Positions 11,343 to 21,925 are shown, counted from the stretch's first letter. The stretch: 64,000 nucleotides of DNA from Taudactylus pleione (GCA_031769625.1 JAUIMM010000636.1:3654001-3718000), one strand, 5' to 3'. Program-made: numbers and translations. The notes: generated by a model not told the origin, from the letters alone.

Positions 11343-11371
11343 ACGCGTTTCGTCCGTGAGGACTTCATCAG
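11343..11371 (-). ncRNA. Hammerhead-ribozyme-like motif 1
   Basis: On the minus strand the sequence reads CTGATGA, an extra A, GTCC, the loop TCAC, GGAC, then GAAACGCG. CUGAUGA and GAAA are the two strictly conserved core strands of hammerhead self-cleaving RNAs, and GUCC/GGAC forms helix II between them. The A before the helix would be bulged, which is not classical. Helix I, helix III and a cleavage triplet are not obvious. Hammerheads of type I are known in Penelope-like retroelements and in amphibian repeats, so a retroelement relic is the likely source. Activity is unproven. Confidence 0.55.
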
Positions 11372-11394
11372 GGGTAAACAATTCAGAATGAACG

Positions 11395-11521
11395 CTGTAA
11401 CTAATCCTGAATATAAGTTGGTTAAATGAATATCGATATATCAATTGGGACCAGAACAAATGAAGTAACCAATCCTGATAATAAGTTGGACAGGATGAGA
11501 TCCTTGTATCAATTAGGACTT
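11395..11521. repeat. Two-copy tandem repeat of ~62 bp
   Basis: TAACTAATCCTGAATATAAG through TCAATTGGGAC (from about 11400) is followed by TAACCAATCCTGATAATAAG through TCAATTAGGAC (to about 11520). It lies just beyond the ribozyme-like motif and may be part of the same retroelement. Confidence 0.65.
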
Positions 11522-12069
11522 ATAAAGAGATCTAAATTCACTTCTGTGGCAAGCTTTGACCTGTATAAAGTGCAAAAGAATAAGGCGCTCAAGTGCAGGT
11601 AAACACAATAAACCTATATTTTAAGGTTCTAAACAAAAGCACACAAATGAAAACGTGACATAATAATATATAAAGACATACACCACTCATAAAGTGAGTG
11701 GCAGCTTTCTGCAGAAAAATGTGTATTGGTATAAACACATATAGATAAAATAAATAAATGAAGGTAAGAAAGTGGCTAATAGTGTGCCAAGACAATAATA
11801 AAGTGTTAAAAGTGCATAAGATTATGAAAGATCCACAACTTATCTTTAAAAGGATAGTTTTGTGTCACGTGACGATCAGTTTTGTTCAGTGTATGTAAGA
11901 AATAGGCATGATAATCTCACATAGTGTGTACCATAAATGTATAGCTGGTGGAGCATACAATGTTATATAAATAAATATTAAGAACATCTTGGTCCCAAAA
12001 TCACAACAACTTCAATATGGCTTTATACATAAAAACATTTTTTTATATCCAAACAGCGGTTAAATAGTA
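11522..12069. other. AT-rich DNA, possibly the rest of a retroelement
   Basis: No coding frame or terminus can be supported. The words AAGGCGCTCAAGTGCAGGTA near 11582 and the run up to 12069 look repeat-like but are unassigned. Confidence 0.3.
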
Positions 12070-12499
12070 GGTATCACCAGTGGCATCACAAGAGGGGTGC
12101 GGGACGCACCTTGTGACACCATCCGAGGGGGTGACACCAAAATAACAGAGCTGCTCTGCTATTTTGGTGTCACCCCCTCGGATGGTGTCACCGAGCAGCC
12201 ACACTGCAGTGAGAGGCAGGGGAGAGGCTGTCCAGCAGTTGCTGCTGCGCTGAGCCAGGATTACTCAGCGGGGCAGCACAGCAGCTATTGGGCAGGCCTT
12301 AGCCTCTCCCCTGCCCATTGATTGCTGAGGACAGGGGGCGTGACATGCGGTCACGCCCTCAAGAGTGTCAAACATGAGTGGGCGTAGCTTCGCGCGACAA
12401 AGCCATGTTCCCTTCCGCCCGCACGCGCCTCTGGCATGTGAGAACGTGGTTACCGGACCGACCACCGCACGTCAGGTAAGTGATGCCACTGGGTATCAC
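12070..12499. mobile_element. TIR element with a long internal hairpin
   Basis: Ends GTATCACCAGTGGCATCAC (left) and GTGATGCCACTGGGTATCAC (right) are inverted with few mismatches. The interior is GC-rich and non-coding and holds the hairpin at 12114-12190. A diverged relative may be at 2282-2510. No clear target duplication was found. Confidence 0.7.
12114..12190. repeat. 77-bp near-perfect palindrome
   Basis: TGACACCATCCGAGGGGGTG pairs with CACCCCCTCGGATGGTGTCA, and pairing continues almost to the centre at about 12152. It would extrude as a long hairpin. Confidence 0.9.
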
Positions 12500-12543
12500 A
12501 CGTACAAGAAACAAGAGTTAAGAAAGTTATCTGTTCAGCAACA

Positions 12544-12586
12544 AACCAATGCGTTTCATCTCATGCCAGAGACTTTTGATGAAGTC
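12544..12586 (-). repeat. Decayed hammerhead-like sequence
   Basis: The minus strand reads AAAGTCTC, TGGCAT, GAGATGAAACGC. Helix II (GTCTC/GAGAT) and the GAAAC strand resemble the motif at 11343, but the CTGATGA strand is gone. Read as a dead relative or a look-alike. Confidence 0.35.
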
Positions 12587-12699
12587 ATAAACCCGGAAGT
12601 CCCAACACCGCTAAGGCTCATATACTGTATATATACACACAGTATAGCCTGCAGTACATTATATATGCTCTATGTGAAAAGTCAACTACCTAATGCATC

Positions 12700-13500
12700 T
12701 TAATATGCACATTTCGTTCTATTTATCAGATCTCTCTAGTTAACAAAGTCCTTTTTAATATCAGCATGCAAAATCAACGTTCATATACAGTTGTAACCCT
12801 GACCTACCACCTCTACAGTATATCTGTCAGCAGAAGTCATTACGTCTAGTCAATAAGGGCATTTTCACAAAGCAATGATTTTATAGCATGCAGCCTATAA
12901 CATAAATAGATATGATATAAATATTACGAACTGTAATTGTTTGAAAAAATATATAACTACGTATGTGACTTATGCTATATGAATATTGGTGAACATAATC
13001 TTGCATAAATGTAGAAAAGAAAGAGCTGTGAGAAACAGAATATTAGTACATGGATGCCAAGGCACTGTACGCCTAATTACAGTATGGGATGTGTTTTTGT
13101 GCTCATAGAAATGAAAACAACACAAACGATTTTACATTTTGCAAAGCAGGCAACAGGTGGATTGACTCATTATGCTTGGGGCTAGCCCAAGGAGTGCATT
13201 GTTTTTGAAGTTTTGGTTTTATTTACTGGGGATATTGGGATCTCTTTTAAATTTCTGAAGAAACTCAGCCAAATGTTGTTTGGTGTTCTCTGACTTCACA
13301 TGTTTCACGTTTTATTTTTCCATTACTTGGTATTATTCTGCTTTTTGCATGGTAAATGCTGTTCTTATTAGCTTTTTACAGTTTTGCTAAATATTTGTAC
13401 TCTAATAATGTCTATTTAGCAGACAAACAATGCTTTATATAGTTGACCCCTTAATTGAGTGGAAGGATAATGTACGTAATCCTCAATTTGGCCTCTGAAA
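12700..13500. other. AT-rich DNA without a feature
   Basis: No repeat termini, arrays or coding frames of note. Confidence 0.45.
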
Positions 13501-13567
13501 AAGGATAAGATGATTGGTTGCCAGTTAACATGTGCCTTCAGGTCAAACAAGGTAAATAAACTATAGT

Positions 13568-13776
13568 ATCACTTTCCAGAGCTTAGTACATCTGCCCATA
13601 TATGAGTTAACAAATGTTAGCCTGGGTTTGGTCTAGTTCTGGAAAGTGATAAACTACCAACCAATCAGCTCCTAACTGTCATTTTTCAAGCACAGCCTGT
13701 AAGATGACAGTTTGGAGCTGAGTGGCTGGTAGTTTATCACTTTCCAATGAATCACTTTCCAGAGCTTAGTACATCT
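13568..13776. mobile_element. MITE of the AGCCAATCAGC-arm family with a duplicated end
   Basis: Arms CTGGAAAGTGATAAACTACC and GGTAGTTTATCACTTTCCA enclose inverted CCAATCAGCTCC and GGAGCTGAGTGGCTGG. A 26-bp direct repeat (ATCACTTTCCAGAGCTTAGT with ACATCT) is at 13568-13593 and again at 13751-13776, so one terminus is present twice. Confidence 0.7.
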
Positions 13777-13860
13777 TCCCTCTTATCTCTAATATTATCC
13801 TGTTGCTCACATGCACAACCACGTTGAATGAAATTCTCTAACAAACAATCAAATTCATGC

Positions 13861-14043
13861 TAAGGGGTCTATTTACTAAGCAGTGTTAGGAGACAGAGTG
13901 AAAAGTGATAAAGTGCCAGCCAATCAGCTCCCAACTGTCATTTTTCAAACATAGCCTGTGAGATGGCAGTTAGGAGCTGATTGGCTGGCACCTTATCACT
14001 TTTCACTCTGTCTCCTAACACAGCTTAGTAAATAGACCCCTTA
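13861..14043. mobile_element. MITE of the AGCCAATCAGC-arm family, full-length
   Basis: A near-complete palindrome. It starts TAAGGGGTCTATTTACTAAG and ends CTTAGTAAATAGACCCCTTA. Inner arms have AGCCAATCAGCTCC and GGAGCTGATTGGCT, each an intact CCAAT (NF-Y type) box. Related copies are at 13568-13776 and 53653-53822. Non-coding. Confidence 0.88.
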
Positions 14044-14777
14044 ATGTCCTATGGGTCATTAGAAATATGATGAATGCATAAGAACTGATAGTATGGTAAC
14101 CCTATTTCCAAAGGCTTAGGATGTGCATTATTTGCCAACTGTTTCTATTAGTTGGCTTAGAGAGCAGGGATGTGCTCATTGTTATTATAGATGTGGTGAT
14201 GGACACATCTAGGCAGTTGATGGAATGATGATCCATTTAAATTGTGAATTTGACAGAACTAGCATTGCTAGCAGAACTAGCACTCCCTAATAGAAAAGTA
14301 AAGCTTGTTAGTGGCCTGTCCATAAAAGTACACAGAGTATATCAATATACAGTATTAGACCTGATCTCTTGTTTCGAAATGAAGTGGCCCTTTTTCAATT
14401 GAAATATAAAGTCATTGGCATATGATGGGGCCATACTGGACCCCATTGACACCCAAAAGTTTGGAGGCAAAATCTTCCATTATAATAGGTGTAGGTACAT
14501 TGTTACATTGCAACCTATGCTAATAGTGTCACAGAGGATAGTGTGGAAAGATTGTTTCATTGTCTATTGCATGTCGGATCAAGGATTCCATATATGTATG
14601 TACAGATGTGTCCACATACACCTTTTCTAAGATCTAGCCATATGGCCAAATATGGCCATAGACTCTGCCACTTAGCCACTGCTTTAGATTTTTCTAAAAA
14701 TGTGCTACTTTAATCTGTTACTTTACACAAATTCTTTTGCAATTGGGAACTTATCCAATTTCTACTTGTAGTGGAGC

Positions 14778-14778
<1 letters not shown>
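14044..14778. other. AT-rich DNA without a feature
   Basis: Only a short palindrome (ATATGGCCAAATATGGCCATA) near 14640 stands out. Confidence 0.4.

Positions 14779-14812
<34 letters not shown>
14779..14812. repeat. (TA)n microsatellite
   Basis: Alternating A and T, uninterrupted. Confidence 0.97.
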
Positions 14813-14814
<2 letters not shown>

Positions 14815-16095
14815 AAAAAGGGTTGGAAAGGGCATGCACCTAATAGTAGGATACATTTCTGAATATTGTGCTTGTGCTGTAAAAGTAATGTGCGTACTGA
14901 ATAAAAAATCTTTATAGCTTATCTGAGGCTTTGCCTGGTGGTTCCAAGTGGTGAGATGAGCCCGGAGTTTTGGTGGCTGGAAGACCTTTATGGGTGGGGC
15001 TCCAAACAGAGCCAGAAACAAAATAAAATAGTGTAGTACTTCCTTTATAAGTTATATGGTAATATTTATAGATATGCGTACGTACCATAAGAACTCTTGC
15101 AAGATAGCATATACTGTAGTTATATGATCCCGACCACTTCTTTAGTATCCCTTGGTGACCCCGAATCCTTTCACAAGTCGAGATACAAATCATATTTTCC
15201 TAATTATAAATTAGTTTAGCAAAACAATGTAGAAAACAGATTGTAAAATGTTTCCCTGCGCATATGAAATAAGTAAAAAATCCTCTGCAGTATTCCATCT
15301 AAGCTCCAAACACGACCCTGAAGTTGTTTTCAACCTTGAGTGTACAAGCTATTTAAGGCAAGATTATTTTTGTATAGTTATTACCAATGCAGTATAAAAT
15401 CAGCATTCAAGTTGAAAAAAGCACAATAAATTGTAGCTCCTTCAAGATTTTCCCAGTGACATTGCGTGAAAGTAGAAATGTATGGATGGGTTCATCATCG
15501 ATATGCAATGCAGTATGGTCGCTTTTGAAGGAGATCAACAAGCTGCTGCTTTAAAATCACAATATAATTGCTAGTTACTGGCATTATTTCAACCCGGTGA
15601 AAATGTGAAGTGCATTCTAATCATGGCAGAGTGCAGCTATGTATGATTTTCCTTTCTGCTTCTGCTTCTGAAAATAACACATTGCCCACAACATAATGCT
15701 ACAGTTTTGGGGAGACGAACAGTCTTAAAAAACATTTAAGAACAGAATTTAGATCCTAATTTGTAATCTGGAGAGATGCAAATCGCCATCAGTGGAGCTT
15801 TGTCTGAGATATCTAACTATGGAAAGACTAATGCCATTTTGGGGTTTTTGTATTCAATTGCTTTAAACTAATAATGAGCTATTTAACAATTGAATCTAAT
15901 AGCCCAGGTAATGTATGGTAAATAATGCGAGAGAGCTCACAAGTGGAGATAAACTGTATTTTGGAACTGAAGTTAAAGATGTACAGGTCCTTTCCAGTCA
16001 TGTTGAAATATTTAAAAAAAATAAAAAAATGTTTAGTTAAATTCCTTTTTATATCCAGGACCAAATATGACAATGTAAAGGTTATAGGACTCACA
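14813..16095. other. Repeat-poor stretch
   Basis: From about 15190 to 15900 the DNA is complex in composition, AT-rich without homopolymer decay, and free of inverted termini. No coding frame is convincing. Such islands can hold conserved non-coding elements, but conservation cannot be read from one sequence. Confidence 0.4.
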
Positions 16096-16250
16096 GGAGT
16101 ATATTTACCAAAGTGCGGATTTTTAAAAGTGGAGTTGTTGCCCACAGCAACCAATCAGATTCTATTATCTTCTAGAAGGTGCTAGATAAATAAGTACAAT
16201 CTGATTGGTTGCTATGGGCAACAACTCCACTTCTAAAAACCCGCCTTTTA
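16096..16250. mobile_element. MITE of the CCAAT-arm family
   Basis: GTGGAGTTGTTGCCC, AGCAACCAATCAGATT on the left pair with AATCTGATTGGTTGCT, GGGCAACAACTCCAC on the right. The outer ends (AGTATATTTACCAAAG on the left) are better kept on the left. Non-coding foldback. Confidence 0.85.
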
Positions 16251-17182
16251 GCCCTGGATCAGTTACTTCTGTTGATTAAATATTGTTGGCACCGAAAGGT
16301 TTATAATTAACAAAGGGTTTCTATACTTTGATATTTTGCCTAAGTAGCTGGGATTTACAAGACACCAGTTGCTAATTTTTATCTATTAATAATACCAAAA
16401 TATAAGTAGCTGTTAATTGTGTGTTTGCCTATTCAGTTGCATTGCTAGCCAAACCCTAAGCCATGGACTCTGGAAACTATCATACAAATAAGCTAACAAA
16501 TATGTAATCACATTTAGCTACTTGCAAAATTACTCCCTACAGTGTAATTTGCTATATTATACAGCTACCACAGCTTAGCTTAAGAAATGAAGTGCAAAGC
16601 TAAAAGAGCCATCGATCAGCAGCTGTTCTGTCCTTTAGGGCTTATCTGTATGGCTCAGGTCTCTGTCATTAAACAACATAGACAGTTGATTAAGTTAAAG
16701 GTTAAAATTGAATGGCAGATCCTATGGTGATGATAACTATGTGTTAGCTAGACTAGAACTAAATATTTAACCACTTTATACCTTGAATGTCCCCCCTAAG
16801 CATACCCCCTCCACACATTGAAAAGGTTAAGGGAATGTTAAAAAAACAAGTACATGATTCTATATTTAAATCACACAACAATACTGACCCAGTCTCTGTT
16901 AGTCCATTACCCGATGCAGGAGAGATGAATAATGTTTGAATGTGCATTTCTTGATTTGTTCACAAATATTAATTCTGTGTGTCAGAGTGAAGACCTGTCA
17001 AACAGACTCTGGGATTTTGCATCAGTGATAGATATGCACATTTTAATGGTTATGCAGATGAATCGTTTCAAATCTTATCACAAATGAAAGTGATATAGAA
17101 TAATGGCTGCTTGCAAAAAGCATGACATATATTGCTATGGTAAAGACCAAAGTGTCTTTTGTGTGTACTATAATATATATAA
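16251..17182. other. AT-rich DNA without a feature
   Basis: No coding frame or repeat structure recognised. Confidence 0.45.
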
Positions 17183-17189
17183 AGATAGG

Positions 17190-17224
<35 letters not shown>
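17183..17224. repeat. (GATA)n microsatellite
   Basis: About ten GATA units, with a GGTA variant near the start. Confidence 0.96.
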
Positions 17225-17389
17225 TAGCAATGTTCTAGCAACACCAGAAGACATAAACATGCAAAACAGACTCACATACGTATCCAATGCAAAACAATGA
17301 ATAAAAGCTGCGTCATCTGACTGGCGGCTTAACTGGTGTTTGGTGCCTGCACGCACCTTCATCATGGGTCAAAGCAACCAGACACACTC

Positions 17390-18564
17390 ACTAGCGTATG
17401 CAGGGAGGGTTTCTGAGCACACAGAACCCCCCCCTCTGATGAACCCAGTGATCGCAAAATACATGGACCCAATTTAAAATCTGAGCTGGTCCTGCAGGAT
17501 GCACTGTGCTACGTGCAGAGCGCCAAAGCAGCCAATCGCCGGCACCTCCTCAACCAGGCACCACCGCGCTGTGTCTACAGTCCTCACCCAGCAGCCAGTC
17601 TCTGTCTAGCCAGACAGAGCCTGGCCGGCCCACGCCTCCTCCTCCCGGGACCACCAGGCCCTGTCCGCAGCACTGAGGCACCCAGTCCCCCGCACACAGT
17701 CTCCCCCAGCTCCCAGAATGGACTCGGAGCGATGTCACCATTAGAATAGGTGGGAACCGGAAGCACAGCGCAGCACGGTGACCACAGGGAGTCCAACTCA
17801 CACATCACACATCGACCGATTTTATATATATTTTCACAAAACCTACTGAATTTCTGCCACACAAACTTAAAAAGGCAATTAAATTCCTATCATTAAGGCT
17901 TACTCCTTAATGGACGTGTTCCTTGCGCAATACAGATACGGTATGCCATTACACCCTGTAGTAAACTCTCGCAGAGTGAGATTGCTGTCACTCACAAAAT
18001 GGTGGAGCTGCTAATTCACAGAATTGTGTGCTCATTGAAATACACACACTGGTCCTCTAAGCCTAGTGGGTGGCAGACTGTAAGCTCTTTTGCATAGCTA
18101 CCACCCAATAGGATTTCCGGGGTCTCCTTTCTTCAGGAGCTCTTCACTGCTCACTCCCGGCCGTCGGACTGCCATGCCGCCTCCTCGCGCTGGCTTTTAT
18201 AACCCAGCCAAGGGGATGGGGCGATGACGTTGTGAGCCTTGATTGGCTCACGGTGGCCATCTCTGAAATTCAAAAATGTTGCTAAGCCCTTTTTGGAATG
18301 GGCTCTGCTGACGAACTCTGCAGAATGTCTGGCCACTGCTGGATCCCGCTAAAACCCGCTCCGCCACTGATGCCCGCCCCGCCGCTGATGGCCACACTGC
18401 TGCCAGGTCCCCGTCTGGCTAACTCCCACACCTGTTGTCATTGTGGGTTCTGTTGCCGCTAATGCACACAAAGAATCTTGGTGCATCCAGGTGAAGTCAC
18501 AGTGAGTACACTTCCCGGCTGGAGACACCTACTGAGGCTGCGCAACAAGTTGAAGCTCCCTATC
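17390..18564. repeat. GC-rich repeat-like block, unassigned
   Basis: CpG-bearing and compositionally unlike its flanks. It includes a C-rich part (17620-17720), a part with a TATAA-like box in GCTTTTATAACCCAGCC at about 18191, and a part with repeated CGCTGATGCCC and GCCGCTGATGGCC words at 18360-18390. No exon or protein I recognise. It could be a retroelement regulatory region or a composite of MITEs; the termini are not visible. Confidence 0.3.
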
Positions 18565-19342
18565 TATATAAAGGGGAATTTGTGAAGTAATAGTTTAAAA
18601 ACTGTAACTTTCTCAATTACCTGAACCCCAAAAGCACCTACACTGGAGCAAGAACTACCTAATAAACCAAACCCCAAGTCTAAATTCGCCCTGTACCCTG
18701 ATTTATGCCTTCCCAAAAATCCGCCTAGAGAACATCAGAAAAGTGGTCCTAATTGAGAGTGTCAGAAAAAACTGACAGTTGGAACTTTAGATTACTCCCA
18801 AATACTCATTTTTTATTTGCCCTGGCAATCAGCACCAAGCGACAGTTCTACACGTCCTTGCCAAATTTCAGCTCGGTACCTCCAATAGCTTTTGAGGTTT
18901 AGCCCCTTAAACACCATGCCCCCCCCTCTCAAGAATTCCCTATGGGAAAATTCAGATTTTTAAATTCAACCTTAATATAATGGCACGACATATAACATAA
19001 TCCAAAAATAGGGCACTTTCAAATATAAATAGCAAAAAATAGATTCATTAAAATGCTTAGCTCATCAAGAACTATGCTGGGGGTCTTTGAACGGTCTGGG
19101 GGGTGACCAAAGTCGTCAGACAGTAATGCAATATGACATGAGATGTGCTGATGCTGCTTACACTCACTGGATGGTTACAATAAATTAATGTATTTTTACT
19201 GTTTATTTATATTGGAGAGTGCCTTATTTCTGGATTACATTATGGATGGCTGCAGTTATAATGCTGGAGCATTTTAGGAAGCAGCCCATAAGATGGATTT
19301 TTCAATAGGTTAATAGGAGAGTTCATACTGTTTTTTTGTTTG

Positions 19343-19349
<7 letters not shown>
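18565..19349. other. Unassigned, probably repeat-derived
   Basis: Starts with a short TCTATATAAAGGGGAATTTG stretch that could be a transposon end, but no partner end was found. No coding frame. Confidence 0.25.

Positions 19350-19389
<40 letters not shown>
19350..19389. repeat. (TA)n microsatellite
   Basis: Uninterrupted AT dinucleotides. Confidence 0.97.
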
Positions 19390-19391
<2 letters not shown>

Positions 19392-19490
19392 AAGAATTGC
19401 CCTTAACCTGCGCTCAGCTTTTGTTAGTACATAATAAATGGCTGCAAACCTTCTAAAAACAACCCTCCTGTTAGTAGGGGCTAGAACACA

Positions 19491-20198
19491 ATATTTTATA
19501 GAGTAGTATAGAAGATGCACCCCAAAGAAAACAAATAACGAACTGTTCACTTCAATTAAATATATTAAAAAAGTCCAATATATAATAAGCTCGTAATCCA
19601 ATATTGCAGTATTATAAATTCTTGGATGAGATGGATCCTACGGCCGACTTGTCCACTTTACGGATACTAAAAACTTTAACGTGGCTTTTCTCCCATACGA
19701 TTGGATTTTCTTAATATGAAGAAAATTTCCTTATCTTCTTAAGGAGATAAATATATAAAAATAAACCCTTGCACCAAGAAAAAAATATTTATTACACATA
19801 AAATCTTTTACAATCAACAGTATACAGCCAGATAAAATTCATAGTTGTATTGATATAAAATAATATCACATCTCAATATGTATAACGCCCCTATATAGGG
19901 TAGATAGCACAGACTCAACGCGTTTCGTCCTCCACCGGGACTTCATCAAGGGTATAACACAATTTTTAGAGTGGGCAATACTCCTTATTAGGTGCAATTT
20001 TGACAGTGGCTAAATACCCAGCAAATAGCTCATTTCTTTAGTCTGTCTGATCTCATCAGGAAATCAATGTATCAATGTATTCTTAGATATTTTTAGAGCT
20101 TATTATATATTGGATTTTTTAAATATATTTAATTGAAGTGAACAGTTCGTTATTTGTTTTCTTTGGGACGCATCTTCTATACTACTCTATAAAATATA
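19491..20198. mobile_element. ~100-bp inverted-repeat unit carrying a hammerhead-like motif
   Basis: Arm 19491-19592 (TTTTATAGAGTAGTATAGAA through TATATAATAAGCTC) is the reverse complement of 20096-20198 with only a few differences. The 500-bp interior is AT-rich and holds, on the minus strand, a hammerhead-like core at 19922-19950. Inverted terminal structures and hammerheads in the terminal repeats are described for Penelope-like elements. That assignment is an inference, because no reverse transcriptase is seen here. Confidence 0.6.
19922..19950 (-). ncRNA. Hammerhead-ribozyme-like motif 2
   Basis: Minus strand: CTTGATGA, an extra A, GTCC, CGGTGGA, GGAC, GAAACGCGTTGAGTC. Helix II (GTCC/GGAC) and the GAAA strand are intact and match the motif at 11343, including the same extra A. 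The first core base is T instead of C (TTGATGA for CTGATGA), a change expected to impair a hammerhead. A GUC, the usual cleavage triplet, lies 9-11 bases after GAAAC, which would leave only a very short helix III. Confidence 0.5.
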
Positions 20199-20230
20199 TA
20201 TAAATATATATATATCTATATATATATATA

Positions 20231-20272
<42 letters not shown>
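20192..20272. repeat. (TA)n microsatellite with TCTA interruptions
   Basis: About 80 bp of alternating T and A with three short interruptions. Confidence 0.96.
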
Positions 20273-20274
<2 letters not shown>

Positions 20275-20597
20275 CACATACATACAAAGAGAGAGGAAGG
20301 CGATTTCACAGGTATAGGTGTTCAAGCATTTTAACTTAAATTTGCTGGAATTGAAGTCATGTAGGAATATAAATTGATGCACATAACTGTGCTATTTAGC
20401 AGGATCATTTTCTCTCATCCATAAAGCACTAGAATGTTACTTTTATTTATGTTACTTTCCATTCAGTATGCCAGAAATATTAATGTATTAAACTAAAAGG
20501 ATTTTGATTATTGTTGCCGTAAAAAAAATGTGTGTTTCGTTACAGTTAAGAATTTGTTGAAATTAGAGTGAAATATAGATTTAAAAAATGACACTGT

Positions 20598-20787
20598 GGG
20601 CTAAATGTAATAAAGTGCGAGCAATTGCAGGAATATGTGCGAATATGTCCGTATTTTTAAAACAGCAAGCATGTTAAAGGCTAAGCCAGCTTGGTTTAGC
20701 CTTTAACATGCTTGCTGCTTCAAAAATAAGGGCATATCGATTGTATTCTCGCAGTGGTGCCAGCTCGCACTCTATTACATTTAGCTC
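20598..20787. mobile_element. MITE with GGGCTAAATGTAATA ends
   Basis: Left GGGCTAAATGTAATAAAGTG and right CACTCTATTACATTTAGCTC are inverted. TGT stands on both sides (20595-20597 and 20788-20790), a possible 3-bp target duplication. The centre is a hairpin, AGCATGTTAAAGGCTAAGCC paired with GGTTTAGCCTTTAACATGCT. The composite at 50244-51995 has related ends. Confidence 0.82.
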
Positions 20788-21106
20788 TGTATATTTATTG
20801 TAAACTATTCAGATCAGAGACATACTCTAAACTATTATTTACAGTATCCTCTTTACAAGGCATGTTTAGACACTGAAGAGAACTGCAGTAGACCCAACTA
20901 GCTCCCAAAAGCCATCAACAGAACTAATGATTACTATGGTGTAAAGGACTGAAAGAACCTGGATTACCAGTGACAATATTTAGTGTCTCACTGGCACTCA
21001 GTTAAAAGTGAAAGTTTCAAACCCCACTTTCATTACAGAACATGTTCGATCCTTTCACATTTTTAGGGCCGTATCTTGATTGGATCTGATTCAACTCACA
21101 AATGAA
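20788..21106. other. No feature seen
   Basis: Ordinary AT-rich DNA between two MITEs. Confidence 0.45.
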
Positions 21107-21421
21107 ATGGTGCATACACACGGGACGACCGTCAGTGATATCGATATCGCTGAACGATCTCCCGGGTGTGCTGGATGATCGATATCGATCATCCAGCACA
21201 CCACCAACCCACCAACGACGGCCCTATAGTAACCTGGTCGATATCGACCAGGTTGGCCTACATGCACGGTCGATGGACGATATCTTTATATACCATGTGT
21301 GCCCACGCATCGCAGGTTGTTGGTGAGTTGGAGGCACCAAAAAATGCACGATATGAACGAAAACGATATGATCGATATCGCTCATATCTTGCATTTTAAT
21401 TGTACCGTGTGTACGCACCAT
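21107..21421. mobile_element. MITE, GGTACACAC-like ends, copy 2
   Basis: Ends ATGGTGCATACACACGG and CCGTGTGTACGCACCAT are inverted. Inside are several self-complementary CGATATCG boxes (ATCGATATCGATCATCCAGC at 21179, CTGGTCGATATCGACCAG at 21235). Non-coding. Confidence 0.82.
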
Positions 21422-21548
21422 AAGTATGCAGTCATTTGATCTATTGTGATGTCACTGGCCCACCCCTGTGTACAATATCTACCCGCATAGTCAATTACTT
21501 TGTGTATGTTCTCTTAAGCTGCGTATTCACTTGCCGATTAAACAGAGC

Positions 21549-21591
21549 GATTGAACGATAACGACATCATTATCGTTCAATCGCTCAATAA
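21549..21591. repeat. 43-bp palindrome
   Basis: GAGCGATTGAACGATAA and TTATCGTTCAATCGCTC around a short centre. It is probably the end of a larger element. The word TGTCGAAAACGACCAG at 21617 is matched in reverse at 22327 (CTGGTCGTTTTCGACA), so the element may have been split by later DNA. Confidence 0.75.
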
Positions 21592-21752
21592 TCGTGCATG
21601 AATTGTGCATGAAAATGTCGAAAACGACCAGTGATGCCAGTTTATTATAGTTATCACCTCATCAAGGGGACTACTTTGACTCTTTTGATTGGTTATCCAG
21701 TTCAGTGAATGAAATGTGAATGACAGAAGTTGCAGGTATGTTTTTAGATTAT

Positions 21753-21925
21753 GGGGGAGAGGTATCAAGTCTTCTAAAGGGGACAGTGGCATACGCAACC
21801 ATTCAGCTCCTAGCTATCATTACTCAAGTGCTTCATATAAAATAATAGCTAGAAACTGATTGGTTGCTAGGGGCCAACTATAGTACTCTACCAGTCCTCT
21901 TTAGAAGGTTTGATACATCTCCACT
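21753..21925. mobile_element. MITE of the CCAAT-arm family
   Basis: Left GAGAGGTATCAAGTCTTCT pairs with right AGAAGGTTTGATACATCTCC. Inner arms hold GCAACCATTCAGCTCCTAGC and GCTAGAAACTGATTGGTTGC. It lies between the two halves of the presumed split element described at 21549. Confidence 0.8.

Noticed and set aside
17500..18450. CpG island promoter
   Set aside because: CpGs are present, but the block looks repeat-derived, with no exon or splice donor downstream.
18565..18960. Helitron 5' end (TCTATATAAAGGGG)
   Set aside because: Only a weak terminal likeness; no CTRR end with hairpin was found downstream.
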